Positions 7,701-16,026 of a stretch of 64,000 nt of DNA are shown one piece after another (the stretch's first letter is position 1; each line of letters opens with the position of its first letter). The notes beneath the pieces were generated by a model. It was not told where the DNA came from. It was given only the letters and a program-made list of their open reading frames with translations, and ran no database searches. The DNA comes from Stenotrophomonas maltophilia R551-3 (lineage in GTDB: Bacteria > Pseudomonadota > Gammaproteobacteria > Xanthomonadales > Xanthomonadaceae), in assembly GCF_000020665.1 (NCBI RefSeq), contig NC_011071.1:2098501-2162500 (forward strand), given 5' to 3'. Both the position numbers and the translations under genes were made by a program.

Positions 7701-9833
7701 TTACCCCGGCGGGTGCTGCGTCGGCGGGCTCTGCGCCAGCTCCACCCGAGGCCGGGGCAGGTCGTGCAGCTGCATGAAGCGGGCGGCATCGACCGGGCGA
7801 CCGAGCAGATAGCCCTGCAGGTAGTCGCAGCCCAGCCGCTCCAGGTAGGCGCGCTGGGCGGCGGTTTCCACGCCTTCGGCGACGATGTCCATGTCCAGCG
7901 CGTGGCCCAGCGCCACGATTGCCGAGACGATCACCACGTCCTCGGCGCTGTGCTCCAGGTCGCGCACGAAGGCGTGGTCGATCTTGATTTCGGTGGCCGG
8001 CAGCCGCTTCAGGTACAGCAGGCTGGAGTAGCCGGTGCCGAAGTCATCGATGGAGATGCCCACGCCCAGTGCCGAAAGCGCCTGCAGCAGGCGCAGGCTG
8101 GTATCGGTATCGCGCATCACCGTGCTTTCGGTGATCTCCAGCACAAGGTGGCGCGGGGCAATGTTGTAGCGTTCGATCACTTCACGCACATCCTGCAGCA
8201 GGTGCGGTGAGCTGAACTGCACCGGCGACAGGTTCACCGACATCGACCAGCCTTCGTGACCGGCATCGTGCCAGCGACGCAACTGCAGGCAGGCTTGGTC
8301 CAGCGCCCAGCGGCCGATGTCGTTGATCGCGCCGCTGCGCTCGGCCAGGCGGATGAACCGATCCGGCGGGATCAGGCCATGTTCTGGGTGCCGCCAACGG
8401 ATCAGTGCCTCGGCGCCGGCCACCTTCTGCGTGGCCACGCGGATCTTGGGTTGGTAGTTGAGGAACAGCTGCTCGCTGCCGATGGCCCGGCGCAGGTCGG
8501 CAAGCAATCGGAACTGTTGTTCGGCGCTGTCATTCATCCAGTCGGCGAACAGCACGAAAGCGTTGCGTCCGGATTCCTTGGCCTGGTACATCGCTGCATC
8601 GGCAAAGGCCATCAGCTGCCGCTCGCTGGCAGCGTGATCCGGACAGATCGCCACGCCGATGCTGGCGGTCACCTGCAGTTCGTTGTCGGCCAGCAACGGC
8701 CCGCTGCCGACCGCCTGCAGGATGCGCCGGGCCAGAGTCGGCAGGTCCTCGTCGTGCTCGATGCGCACCACCAGCACGAATTCGTCACCGCCCAGACGGG
8801 CCAGCATGTCGTTGGGCCGAAGCAGCTGGCGCGTGCGTTCGGCCACCGCAACCAACAGTGCATCGCCGGCCTGGTGGCCGTAGGCATCGTTGACCTGCTT
8901 GAAGCCATCCAGGTCCATGAACATCACCGCGAAGCGGCTGCCGCCCTGTTCGGCCTCGGCCAGCGCCTGCACGATCCGACGCTGCAGCAGCAGGCGGTTG
9001 GGCAGGCGGGTAAGCGGGTCGTGCAGTGCGGCCTGGGTCAGTTCCTGCTGTGCGTCGGTCAGTGAGGTACTCAACAGGGAATTGCGCAGGCGCAGCAGCT
9101 GCGCTTCCACCCGCTGGTCCAGCCAGGAGACCACCAGCACCACGGCCAGGATGGCGACGGTCAGCACCACCACCAGCATGGCCAGCCATTCGCTCTGCAG
9201 CCCATCGCCGACGGCTGCGCCGCAGATGCTGCCTTCCGGAAAGCGCGCGGCGGCCATGCCGGTGTAGTGCATGCCGACGATGGCCAGCCCGAGCAGGCCG
9301 GCAGCCGCGAGCCGGTCGCCGACACGGGTGCGCTGCGCGCGCAGGCGGAACGCCACGTACAGCGCCGTCCACGAGGCGGCCACAGCCACCATCAGCGAGA
9401 ACAGCAGCCAGCCCGGGTCGTAGTCGATGCCCGGCTGCATGCGCATTGCGGCCATGCCAACGTAATGCATGCCGGCAATGCCGGTGCCCATCAGCAGCGC
9501 GCCACCGGCCAACCGCGGGTGGGGCAGGGTACGCAGCGAAACCAGCCATAGCGCGAACACCGATGAGGCGATCGCCAATGCGAGGGAAAGCAGGGTGATG
9601 GGCAGGTCGTAGCCGAGCGGAATGGGCAGGTCGAAGGCGAGCATGCCGATGAAGTGCATCGACCAGATGCCCAGGCCCATGGCGAAGCCACCACCGAGGC
9701 GCCACCACCACGCCGCGCCCTTGCCGGGTGCAGTGACCGTGCGCCCGGCCATCGCCAGCGCGGTGTACGAAGCCATCACGGCAACCAGCAGCGAGATCGC
9801 CACCAGCCACGGGTTGTACGTGCCTACCAGCAT
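7701..9833 (-). CDS. MHYT-GGDEF-EAL membrane c-di-GMP turnover protein
   Basis: Bifunctional c-di-GMP enzyme with an integral-membrane sensor. Three MHYT motifs (MHFIGM at 59-64, MHYVGM at 122-127, MHYTGM at 188-193) lie in about seven membrane segments; this module is thought to sense a gas or redox ligand through metal. The GGDEF site is intact (348-352) and preceded by an RPND inhibitory site (339-342), so cyclase activity and product inhibition are plausible. The EAL half is also intact: EAL at 475, DDFGTG at 595 and EGVET at 652, so phosphodiesterase activity is plausible too. Length 710. It stands alone between fliR and flhB, in the same orientation as the flagellar genes. Confidence 0.92.
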   Translation of the reverse strand: MLVGTYNPWLVAISLLVAVMASYTALAMAGRTVTAPGKGAAWWWRLGGGFAMGLGIWSMHFIGMLAFDLPIPLGYDLPITLLSLALAIASSVFALWLVSLRTLPHPRLAGGALLMGTGIAGMHYVGMAAMRMQPGIDYDPGWLLFSLMVAVAASWTALYVAFRLRAQRTRVGDRLAAAGLLGLAIVGMHYTGMAAARFPEGSICGAAVGDGLQSEWLAMLVVVLTVAILAVVLVVSWLDQRVEAQLLRLRNSLLSTSLTDAQQELTQAALHDPLTRLPNRLLLQRRIVQALAEAEQGGSRFAVMFMDLDGFKQVNDAYGHQAGDALLVAVAERTRQLLRPNDMLARLGGDEFVLVVRIEHDEDLPTLARRILQAVGSGPLLADNELQVTASIGVAICPDHAASERQLMAFADAAMYQAKESGRNAFVLFADWMNDSAEQQFRLLADLRRAIGSEQLFLNYQPKIRVATQKVAGAEALIRWRHPEHGLIPPDRFIRLAERSGAINDIGRWALDQACLQLRRWHDAGHEGWSMSVNLSPVQFSSPHLLQDVREVIERYNIAPRHLVLEITESTVMRDTDTSLRLLQALSALGVGISIDDFGTGYSSLLYLKRLPATEIKIDHAFVRDLEHSAEDVVIVSAIVALGHALDMDIVAEGVETAAQRAYLERLGCDYLQGYLLGRPVDAARFMQLHDLPRPRVELAQSPPTQHPPG

Positions 9834-9997
9834 TCGTCAGTCTCCCGGACCTGCCTGTCGACGGAAACCACGGTGGGGCATGCATGAGGCAGGCCGACGC
9901 ACGGCGCCGGCCACGTGCGGCATCCCCCCGGTTGCCGCGTATTCACTCTAACGCGCAGACCCGGGGGAAGGGCAAGCAGTGAAACGTGATGATCCGG

Positions 9998-10789
9998 TCA
10001 GTGTGTGACCGTGTCCGCAGCCTGGAAGGCGGCATCGAACAGGCGCTGTACCGGCGGACCCATTTCCCCGGCCAGCAGCGCCAGCAGGAACAGGCCCAGC
10101 AGCAGCGACACTGGCAGGCCGAGCTGGATCGGGTTCAGCGCTGGGGCCGCACGGGCCAGGACGCCGAACGCCAGGTTCACCGCCAGCATTGCCACAGTCA
10201 GCGGGATCGCCAGGGTCAATGCGCCGCGCAGTACGGTCAGCAGGAAGGTCGGGGCGATGCTGAAGAAGGCGTGCGGGTCCGGCAGCGGGGCGCCGATCGG
10301 CAGCGCCCGGTAGCTGTCCACCACCAGCGAGATCAGCGCCAGGTGCCCGTTGGCGGTGAAGAACAGCAGGCCGAACAGCAGATAGAACCACTGGCCGATC
10401 ACGCCGGAGGTGCCGCCACGCAGTGGGTCACTCATCTGCGCGAAGGCCAGGCCGGTGCCCTGGGCGATCAGTTCGCCGGCCATCGCGCCGGCCTCGAACA
10501 CCAGCCGCAGCAGGAAGCCGATGGATACGCCGATGGCCAGTTCACGGGCGATGGTCAGCACCGTGGCAGCATCGAAACCGGTCCAGTCCGGAACCGGCGG
10601 CAGCAGCGGCGCCAGCGCGATGGCCAGGGTGCCAGCCAGCACCACGCGCACCCGCGCGGGTACGGCACGGGTACCGACCATCGGCATGGCCATGGCCACT
10701 GCGCCGATGCGCAGCATGGTCCACAGCACGGTGCCGATCATGCCGAAGGCCTGCAGGCCGTCGGCAGCCATCTGGGTGGCGGCGTCCAT
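9998..10789 (-). CDS. fliR: FliR, flagellar export gate protein
   Basis: Integral-membrane component of the FliPQR export pore. The 263-residue product is strongly hydrophobic with about six membrane segments; features include VPARVRVVLAGTLA and GELIAQGTGLAFAQM, as in the family. Last gene of the fliL-fliM-fliN-fliO-fliP-fliQ-fliR run; 13 bp separate it from fliQ. Confidence 0.95.
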   Translation of the reverse strand: MDAATQMAADGLQAFGMIGTVLWTMLRIGAVAMAMPMVGTRAVPARVRVVLAGTLAIALAPLLPPVPDWTGFDAATVLTIARELAIGVSIGFLLRLVFEAGAMAGELIAQGTGLAFAQMSDPLRGGTSGVIGQWFYLLFGLLFFTANGHLALISLVVDSYRALPIGAPLPDPHAFFSIAPTFLLTVLRGALTLAIPLTVAMLAVNLAFGVLARAAPALNPIQLGLPVSLLLGLFLLALLAGEMGPPVQRLFDAAFQAADTVTH

Positions 10790-10802
10790 CGAAGCGCGTG
10801 TC

Positions 10803-11072
10803 CTAGCCGATCAGGTGTGGAATGCGCTGGAACAGCAGCGTGGTGAACTCCACCAGGTGGCCGATCAGCAGGCTGCCCAGCGCGAACAGCACCGCGGTCA
10901 GCGCCGCCGCCTTGGCAACGAAGGCGATGGTCGGCTCATTGAGCTGGGTCGCGGCCTGCACCACGCCCACCACCACACCGACCACCAGCACGGTGAGCAG
11001 CAGCGGGCCGGCCACCCACAACACGGTGATCAGGCCGCCACGCAGTTCGGTCAGGGCAAGTTCGGGAGTCAT
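10803..11072 (-). CDS. fliQ: FliQ, flagellar export gate protein
   Basis: Small export-pore subunit of 89 residues with two transmembrane helices (about residues 15-40 and 50-75). It contains the conserved ATQLNEPTIAFVAK loop between the helices. It sits between fliP and fliR; the fliP-fliQ gap of 82 bp carries two SMAG repeats, so the operon is interrupted by possible mRNA hairpins here. Confidence 0.95.
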   Translation of the reverse strand: MTPELALTELRGGLITVLWVAGPLLLTVLVVGVVVGVVQAATQLNEPTIAFVAKAAALTAVLFALGSLLIGHLVEFTTLLFQRIPHLIG

Positions 11073-11091
11073 TCGGGTTCCATCTGCTCAT

Positions 11092-11145
11092 GTAGCGTCG
11101 AGCCGCGCTCGACTGTGCTTCTGTAGAGTCGAGTCATGCTCGACT
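11092..11145. repeat. Tandem pair of SMAG repeats between fliP and fliQ
   Basis: Two direct GTAG palindromes, at 11092-11114 and 11123-11145, each with a GTCGAG / CTCGAC stem. They lie inside an otherwise tight operon and would form two hairpins in the fliP-fliQ transcript. Confidence 0.85.
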
Positions 11146-11154
11146 GCCTCTCGA

Positions 11155-11934
11155 TCACGCCGGATTGAAGCTCGCCGCCAAGGTACCGACGGTCAGCACC
11201 CAGCCATCCACCAGCACGAACAGCAGGATCTTGAACGGTGCCGACACCAGCATCGGCGACAGCATCATCATGCCCATCGACATCAGCACGCTGGCCACGA
11301 CCAGGTCGATGATCACGAACGGAATGAAGATCAGGAAGCCGATCTCGAAGGCGGTCTTCAGCTCGCTGGTGACGAACGAGGCGACCAGAACCGGGAACGG
11401 GATCGCATCGGGGCTGGCGTAGGTGCCATGCCCGGCGATGCCGGCAAAGGTCATCAGGTCGGTCTCGCGGATCTGCGCCAGCATGAAGCCGCGCAGCGGC
11501 GTGGTGGTCAGCGTCCAGGCGGTCTGGAAGTCGATCTCGCCGTTGAGGTACGGCGCCATGCCGGTGCTCCAGGCCTTGTCCCAGGTCGGCATCATCACCA
11601 TCGCGGTGAGGAACAGGGCCAGGCCCAGCAGCACCTGGTTGGACGGCGTCTGCCCGGTACCCAGCGCCTGGCGCAGCAGGCCCAGCACGATGATGATGCG
11701 GGTGAACGAGGTCAGCACCAGCAGCATCGACGGGATCAGGGTGATCGCCGTCATCAGCAGCAGGGTCTGCAGCGGCAGGCTGACCGGTGCACCGCCGATC
11801 TTGCCGACATTGATGTCCGGCAGCGGCGTGGTCGGGGCACCGGGTGCGGCGAATGCCAGCGCCGGCAACAGGCACAGGGCGAGCATCAGCAGCCACGGCA
11901 TCAGGGTGGCAAGACGGGTACGGGTGACACGCAT
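11155..11934 (-). CDS. fliP: FliP, flagellar export gate protein
   Basis: Core subunit of the FliPQR export channel. The 259-residue product starts with a cleavable signal peptide (MRVTRTRLATLM ... AFAAPGA), as FliP does, then four membrane segments. FliP hallmarks include LTSFTRIIIVLGLLRQALGT and the C-terminal PFKILLFVLVDGW. The ATG at 11934 is one nucleotide from the fliO stop; an upstream in-frame extension is out-of-frame fliO sequence and was discarded. Confidence 0.96.
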   Translation of the reverse strand: MRVTRTRLATLMPWLLMLALCLLPALAFAAPGAPTTPLPDINVGKIGGAPVSLPLQTLLLMTAITLIPSMLLVLTSFTRIIIVLGLLRQALGTGQTPSNQVLLGLALFLTAMVMMPTWDKAWSTGMAPYLNGEIDFQTAWTLTTTPLRGFMLAQIRETDLMTFAGIAGHGTYASPDAIPFPVLVASFVTSELKTAFEIGFLIFIPFVIIDLVVASVLMSMGMMMLSPMLVSAPFKILLFVLVDGWVLTVGTLAASFNPA

Positions 11935-11935
11935 G

Positions 11936-12355
11936 TCAGGGATCCTTGCGCAGCCGCTGCTGCAGCAACTGGGCGAAATTCGGCAGGTTCTTGAAGTCCG
12001 GCACGCGCATCGGCGCGGGCGGCGGCAGCGGTTCGGGCAGGGTGTGCAGGGTGTTGATGCCGCCAGCGGTGACGCCCAGCAGCAGCTGCTGGCCGTTGAC
12101 CTCGACCACCACCACGCGCTCCTTGGCACCGACACTCAGGCTGGCCACCACCTTCATGCCGTCGGCCGGGCGGAAGCCGCTGCCGGGCAGGCGCTTGAGC
12201 AGCCAGCCGAGGCCGATGACCAGCGCCAGCACTGCCAGCAGCGCCAGCACCGCGCCGAACAGGCTCGGTGCGGCGGCTGCGTGCTGGTCGATCTGCGGGC
12301 CGACCGGAGCGGCGGTCTTGCCGACCGCCAGCAGGGTGGAGGCCAGCAGGCTCAA
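11936..12355 (-). CDS. fliO: FliO, export apparatus assembly factor
   Basis: Small membrane protein that helps assemble the FliP ring. The 139-residue product has a single transmembrane segment (about residues 30-52) and a cytoplasmic part with VVVVEVNGQQLLLGVTAGG, as in FliO/FliZ domain proteins. The start appears to be TTG at 12355, because an AGGAG Shine-Dalgarno lies 6 nt upstream and TTGA overlaps the fliN stop. Confidence 0.9.
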   Translation of the reverse strand: MSLLASTLLAVGKTAAPVGPQIDQHAAAAPSLFGAVLALLAVLALVIGLGWLLKRLPGSGFRPADGMKVVASLSVGAKERVVVVEVNGQQLLLGVTAGGINTLHTLPEPLPPPAPMRVPDFKNLPNFAQLLQQRLRKDP

Positions 12356-12687
12356 CGCAGTCTCCTGATCCGCTCGCTCGGGCTGACCACGTCGGTCAGG
12401 CGAACGCCGAAGCGGTCGTTGATCACCACCACCTCGCCGTGGGCGATCAAAGTGCCGTTGACGAACACATCCAGCGATTCGCCGGCGCCGCGTTCCAGTT
12501 CCACCACCGAGCCCTGGTTGAGCTGCAGCAGGTTGCGGATCGGCAGGCGGGCGCGACCGACTTCCAGCGACAGGGTCACCGGCACGTCGAGGATCACGTC
12601 CAGATTGAGGTCGGCGCCGGCCCCTTCTTCGGCCTGCAGGGTGCCGAACTGGGCCGGGGTCGGTTCGAGGGCGTCGATATCGTTCAT
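12352..12687 (-). CDS. fliN: FliN, C-ring motor switch protein
   Basis: C-ring subunit working with FliM and FliG. 111 residues, with a SpoA-type C-terminal domain (DVILDVPVTLSLEVGR ... VFVNGTLIAHGEVV, RFGVRLTDV). The ATG at 12687 overlaps the fliM stop (ATGA). A longer in-frame reading into fliM is not supported. Confidence 0.96.
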   Translation of the reverse strand: MNDIDALEPTPAQFGTLQAEEGAGADLNLDVILDVPVTLSLEVGRARLPIRNLLQLNQGSVVELERGAGESLDVFVNGTLIAHGEVVVINDRFGVRLTDVVSPSERIRRLR

Positions 12688-13688
12688 TGCGGGTCTTCCT
12701 GGATGACGGGTGCGCGCGGGCGGGTGCCCGGCGGATGGGTAGCGGTGATCTTCACGGCGTTCATGCCGTTGGCGATGCCGAACTCGCCGGTGAACACCGG
12801 GATGTTCTCCACGCACAGCGGCACCTGCGGGCTGAGCTCGATCGGCAGGATGTCGCCGACCTTCAGCTGGGTCAGGTCACGCAGGGTCATGCGCTTGCTG
12901 GCCAGTACGCTGGACAGGGTCACCTCGGCGATGTTGAGCTGTTCGCGCAGGGTCTGGCCCCAGCTCTCGTCGCGGTCGTTGCGGTCGCTCTGGATGCCAG
13001 CGTCGAGCAGCTCGCGGATCGGCTCCAGCATCGAATACGGCAGGGTGACGTGGATGTCGCCACCACCGCCGTCGAGCTCGACATGCAGGCGGCACACCAC
13101 CACGTACTCGCGCGGCGTCACGATGTTGGCGAAGTGTGGGTTGATCTCCGAGTTGATGTACTCGAAGTCGACATCCATCACCGGTGCCCAGGCCTCGCGC
13201 AGGTCGGCGAAGGTCTGCTTCAGCAGCAGGTGGATCACCCGCATTTCGGTGGCGGTGAACTCGCGGCCTTCGATACGGGTCGGGTAGCGCCCGTCGCCGC
13301 CGAAGAAGTTGTCGACGATGGCGAACACCAGGGTCGGCTCGAACACGATCAGGCCGGTGCCACGCAGCGGCTTGAAGCGGATCAGGTTCAGGTTGGTCGG
13401 CACATACAGCGAGTGCATGTAGTCGTTGAACTTGATCAGTTCGATGCCGCGCACCGACAGCTCGGCCGAGCGCCGGATCAGGTTGAACAGGCCGATCCGC
13501 CACAGGCGCGCGAAGCGCTCGTGGACCATTTCCAGGGTCGGCATGCGACCGCGGATGATCCGGTCCTGGCTTGCGAAGTCGTACGAACGTGCTTCGCCCG
13601 TAGGCGGTTCCGCATCGGTCTCGACTGCACCATTGTCCACGCCGTGGAGCAGGGCATCGATCTCGTCCTGGGACAGCAGATCATTCAT
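12684..13688 (-). CDS. fliM: FliM, C-ring motor switch protein binding CheY-P
   Basis: Switch protein that receives CheY-P. The N-terminal CheY-binding peptide LLSQDEIDALLHG is present at residues 4-16. The middle domain carries FFGGDGRYPT, the GGxG motif used to bind FliG, and the C-terminal SpoA domain follows. Length 334. Coupled by ATGA to fliN and 10 bp from fliL. Confidence 0.97.
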   Translation of the reverse strand: MNDLLSQDEIDALLHGVDNGAVETDAEPPTGEARSYDFASQDRIIRGRMPTLEMVHERFARLWRIGLFNLIRRSAELSVRGIELIKFNDYMHSLYVPTNLNLIRFKPLRGTGLIVFEPTLVFAIVDNFFGGDGRYPTRIEGREFTATEMRVIHLLLKQTFADLREAWAPVMDVDFEYINSEINPHFANIVTPREYVVVCRLHVELDGGGGDIHVTLPYSMLEPIRELLDAGIQSDRNDRDESWGQTLREQLNIAEVTLSSVLASKRMTLRDLTQLKVGDILPIELSPQVPLCVENIPVFTGEFGIANGMNAVKITATHPPGTRPRAPVIQEDPQ

Positions 13689-13698
13689 CGGTGGGCCC

Positions 13699-14214
13699 TT
13701 ACTGGGTCACGAAGCTGGTGAACAACAGATCGTCGGCACCGTTGCTGCCGGTCTCCGCCTTGAGCACTTTCTGCACTTCGGCCAGCGAGGTGGCCTGCAG
13801 CTTCTGCTTGCCGGCGATGTCGGCGATCTGGTCCGGGCTGACCTGCGAGAACAGCATCAGCAGGCGGGCGCGGATGGCGGGGGCATGGGTCTTGATCGCT
13901 TCCAGCGCGGCCGGGTCGCGGGTCATCAGCTGCACTTCCAGCTGCAGGTAGCGCGGGCCATCGACCGGTCCGTTGAGATTGACCACGAAGGCCGGATCCA
14001 ATGCGAAGTACTGCGCCGGCGCCGGAGCAGCGGCCTTCTTCGGCGCCGGTGCGGCCTTGTCTTCTTGCTTGGACTGGCTGAAGAACCACACGCCGCCACC
14101 GGCGGCAGCGGCGGCCAGTACGGCCACCAGTGCGGTGATCAGGATCGGACTACGCGGCTTGGCGGCCTTGTCCTTCTCGGCGGTCTTCTTGGTTTTGTCA
14201 GCGGCTGCGGCCAC
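13699..14214 (-). CDS. fliL: FliL, basal-body-associated stator regulator
   Basis: Single-pass inner-membrane protein that associates with the stator and tunes motor output. The 171-residue product has a Lys-rich cytoplasmic start, a transmembrane helix (about residues 24-46), an Ala/Pro linker and the FliL periplasmic domain (YFALDPAFVVNLNGPVDGPRY). GTG start at 14214 with an AGGAG Shine-Dalgarno 9 nt upstream. First gene of fliLMNOPQR, with its own sigma-54 promoter at 14250-14265. Confidence 0.94.
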   Translation of the reverse strand: MAAAADKTKKTAEKDKAAKPRSPILITALVAVLAAAAAGGGVWFFSQSKQEDKAAPAPKKAAAPAPAQYFALDPAFVVNLNGPVDGPRYLQLEVQLMTRDPAALEAIKTHAPAIRARLLMLFSQVSPDQIADIAGKQKLQATSLAEVQKVLKAETGSNGADDLLFTSFVTQ

Positions 14215-14249
14215 GGGGTGAAGCTCCTGAGGGTTGCTTCACCGGGATA

Positions 14250-14265
14250 TGCAAGGGGCGTGCCG
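14250..14265 (-). promoter_or_regulatory. Sigma-54 promoter of fliL operon
   Basis: On the minus strand CGGCACGCCCCTTGCA, that is CGGCAC-N5-TTGCA with exact GG-N10-GC spacing. It lies 36 bp before the fliL start, in the fliK-fliL spacer, so fliLMNOPQR can be transcribed separately from fliE-K. Confidence 0.8.
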
Positions 14266-14312
14266 GAGCCGGGGCAGAGGGGTGCGACGGAATTCCGTCG
14301 GAGGCCTGCATC

Positions 14313-14380
14313 GGTAGCGCCGGGCCATGCCCGGCGGAAGATATCCGCGCTTCGCGCTCGCCGGGCATGGCCCGGCGCCA
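14313..14380. repeat. Inverted pair of SMAG repeats, fliK-fliL spacer
   Basis: A GTAGCGCCGGGCCATGCCC palindrome followed, after about 20 bp, by its inverse ending GGCGCCACC. The pair can fold into one long hairpin and may act as a terminator or mRNA 3'-end stabiliser for fliK. Confidence 0.85.
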
Positions 14381-14386
14381 CCGCGG

Positions 14387-15556
14387 TCAGGCGTACGCGT
14401 CCAGCAGCCCGCGCTGGCGGATCAGCTGGGCGGACGACATGCTGGCGTCGCCCGGCGACGGTTCTCCGTCACCCGCCATGCTGCCGCTACCGACCTGGCC
14501 CGACGCATTGCCGTCACCGCCGGGGGCCTGATGACCAACATCGGCGTGCGCCAGCTGGAAACCCTGCTCGCCCAGCAGTTCACGCAGGCGCGGCAGGCTG
14601 CTTTCCAGCGCCTGGCGCACATCCACGTGCGGGCTGCTGAAGCTGGCGTGCACCTTGTCGCCGTTCAACTGCAGGCGTACATCGACCGGGCCCATGTTAT
14701 CCGGGCTCAGTCGGATGTGGGCGTGGCCGATCTTCTGGTCGGCCAGCCAGCCCAGGCGCGCGCCGATGGCCTGGTCGAAGCCATCGTCACCGAGCACCGG
14801 CTTCGGCGTCGGTTCGCCGTTGAAGATGGCATTGCCGGTGGCCAGCGCGGCCTTCAGATCCTGCACGGCAGCAGTTGCCGGTGCATGCAGCAGGGGGACA
14901 GGGGTACGGTCACCGATGGCGGCCAGATCGCTGCCTTCGCCGCGGTCACCGCGCTTGCCCGCCGGCAGGATCATCTCCGGCAGGGGCAGGGTGGTGGCGT
15001 CGTCGGCGCTGGCCGCCAGAGGCTTGCCGTCGGGCGCTGCCGTGGCGATGGCGCTGGATGCCGTTGCCGCAGCCGTCGGCAACGCCGCGCCGGCTGCGGC
15101 GGGCAGGGCGCCAGCGTCGTCGCCAAGCACAGGCGTGGCCGTTGTTGGCAGCGTTGCAGGCGGGTCGGCCAGCGTCGGCACCGCCAGCACCAGCCCGGCC
15201 AGGCCCAGCGGTGGCCACGGCGCATCCTCGGTCGTGGCCGCTTTGTCCTTGTCGGTGCCGGCAATGGCAGGCGCTGCGGGTGCCGTTGCCGTGGCGTCTT
15301 CGGTTGCAGCGTCGCTGCCCGCCTTGCGTTCGGCGGGCGTCCGCCCGTCGGCATCCGCGGTCGCAGACGGCGTGGGCGTTGGTGTTGTCGACGATGGCGA
15401 TGAGGTACTGGCGGCCGCGGGCGTGTCCGGGCCCGGCGTGCCACCCTGCAGCAGCTGGCCGAAGTCCTTGCCGCTGTCACTGCGCGGCGCGCGCGCGCTG
15501 CCATTGCCGGTGTTCTGTGCCTGCGCGTTGGCGCTGCTGGCGAGCGGTGCGGGCAT
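14387..15556 (-). CDS. fliK: FliK, hook-length control protein
   Basis: Secreted molecular ruler that ends hook growth by acting on FlhB. About 389 residues. The N-terminal two-thirds is low-complexity Ala/Thr/Pro-rich sequence, as usual for FliK. The conserved C-terminal domain (roughly residues 265-355) contains IRLSPDNMGPVDVRLQL and ALESSLPRLRELL. Start taken as ATG 15556, which overlaps the fliJ stop by one base; a GTG one codon earlier (15559) is equally compatible. Confidence 0.9.
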   Translation of the reverse strand: MPAPLASSANAQAQNTGNGSARAPRSDSGKDFGQLLQGGTPGPDTPAAASTSSPSSTTPTPTPSATADADGRTPAERKAGSDAATEDATATAPAAPAIAGTDKDKAATTEDAPWPPLGLAGLVLAVPTLADPPATLPTTATPVLGDDAGALPAAAGAALPTAAATASSAIATAAPDGKPLAASADDATTLPLPEMILPAGKRGDRGEGSDLAAIGDRTPVPLLHAPATAAVQDLKAALATGNAIFNGEPTPKPVLGDDGFDQAIGARLGWLADQKIGHAHIRLSPDNMGPVDVRLQLNGDKVHASFSSPHVDVRQALESSLPRLRELLGEQGFQLAHADVGHQAPGGDGNASGQVGSGSMAGDGEPSPGDASMSSAQLIRQRGLLDAYA

Positions 15557-16023
15557 CACGTGCGGCCTCCCTGCTCACCGTCTTCGTGGTCCTCGGCCTG
15601 CGCCAGGCGTGCACGGCGTGCGCCGATGTCGTCCATCTCGCGCTGGTCGCGGCGGTCGGTCACCACCTTCTCCTGCGCGCGGTAGCTGGCCGCCAGCTGT
15701 TCCAGCACGGCCTTGTCCCGGCTGGCCAGGATCAACCGGGCGCGCTCGGCTTCCACTTTTTCGCGGTTGCCGTTGACCGTTGCCTGCTGCTGTTCGACCG
15801 CGCTGTCCAGGCGATCGAGGAAGGCGCGACGGTTCAGCAGCTGTGCCGGGCTGGTGGCCGCCATCTGCGCGTTCGCATACTCCTCGGCATAGCGGCGCAG
15901 TTCATCCAGGCGCGAAAGATGGGTGTCGAGCACGGTCTGGCGTTCGGCCAGATCGCGAGCGACGGCATCCTCGTGTTCCTGGGCCCGCTTGAGCAGGGGA
16001 TCGATGCGCTTGGACTGGTTCAT
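15556..16023 (-). CDS. fliJ: FliJ, export chaperone-escort stalk protein
   Basis: Coiled-coil protein that fits into the FliI hexamer like the gamma stalk of F1-ATPase and couples ATPase to the FlhA gate. The 155-residue product is almost entirely charged helix with heptads (EHEDAVARDLAERQTVL and onward), as in FliJ. Located between fliI and fliK, 3 bp after fliI. Confidence 0.92.
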   Translation of the reverse strand: MNQSKRIDPLLKRAQEHEDAVARDLAERQTVLDTHLSRLDELRRYAEEYANAQMAATSPAQLLNRRAFLDRLDSAVEQQQATVNGNREKVEAERARLILASRDKAVLEQLAASYRAQEKVVTDRRDQREMDDIGARRARLAQAEDHEDGEQGGRT

Positions 16024-16026
16024 GGC

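Noticed and set aside
11092..11145. CRISPR-like repeats
   Set aside because: The repeated units are GTAG palindromes without regular spacing or unique spacers, and no cas genes are present anywhere in the window.
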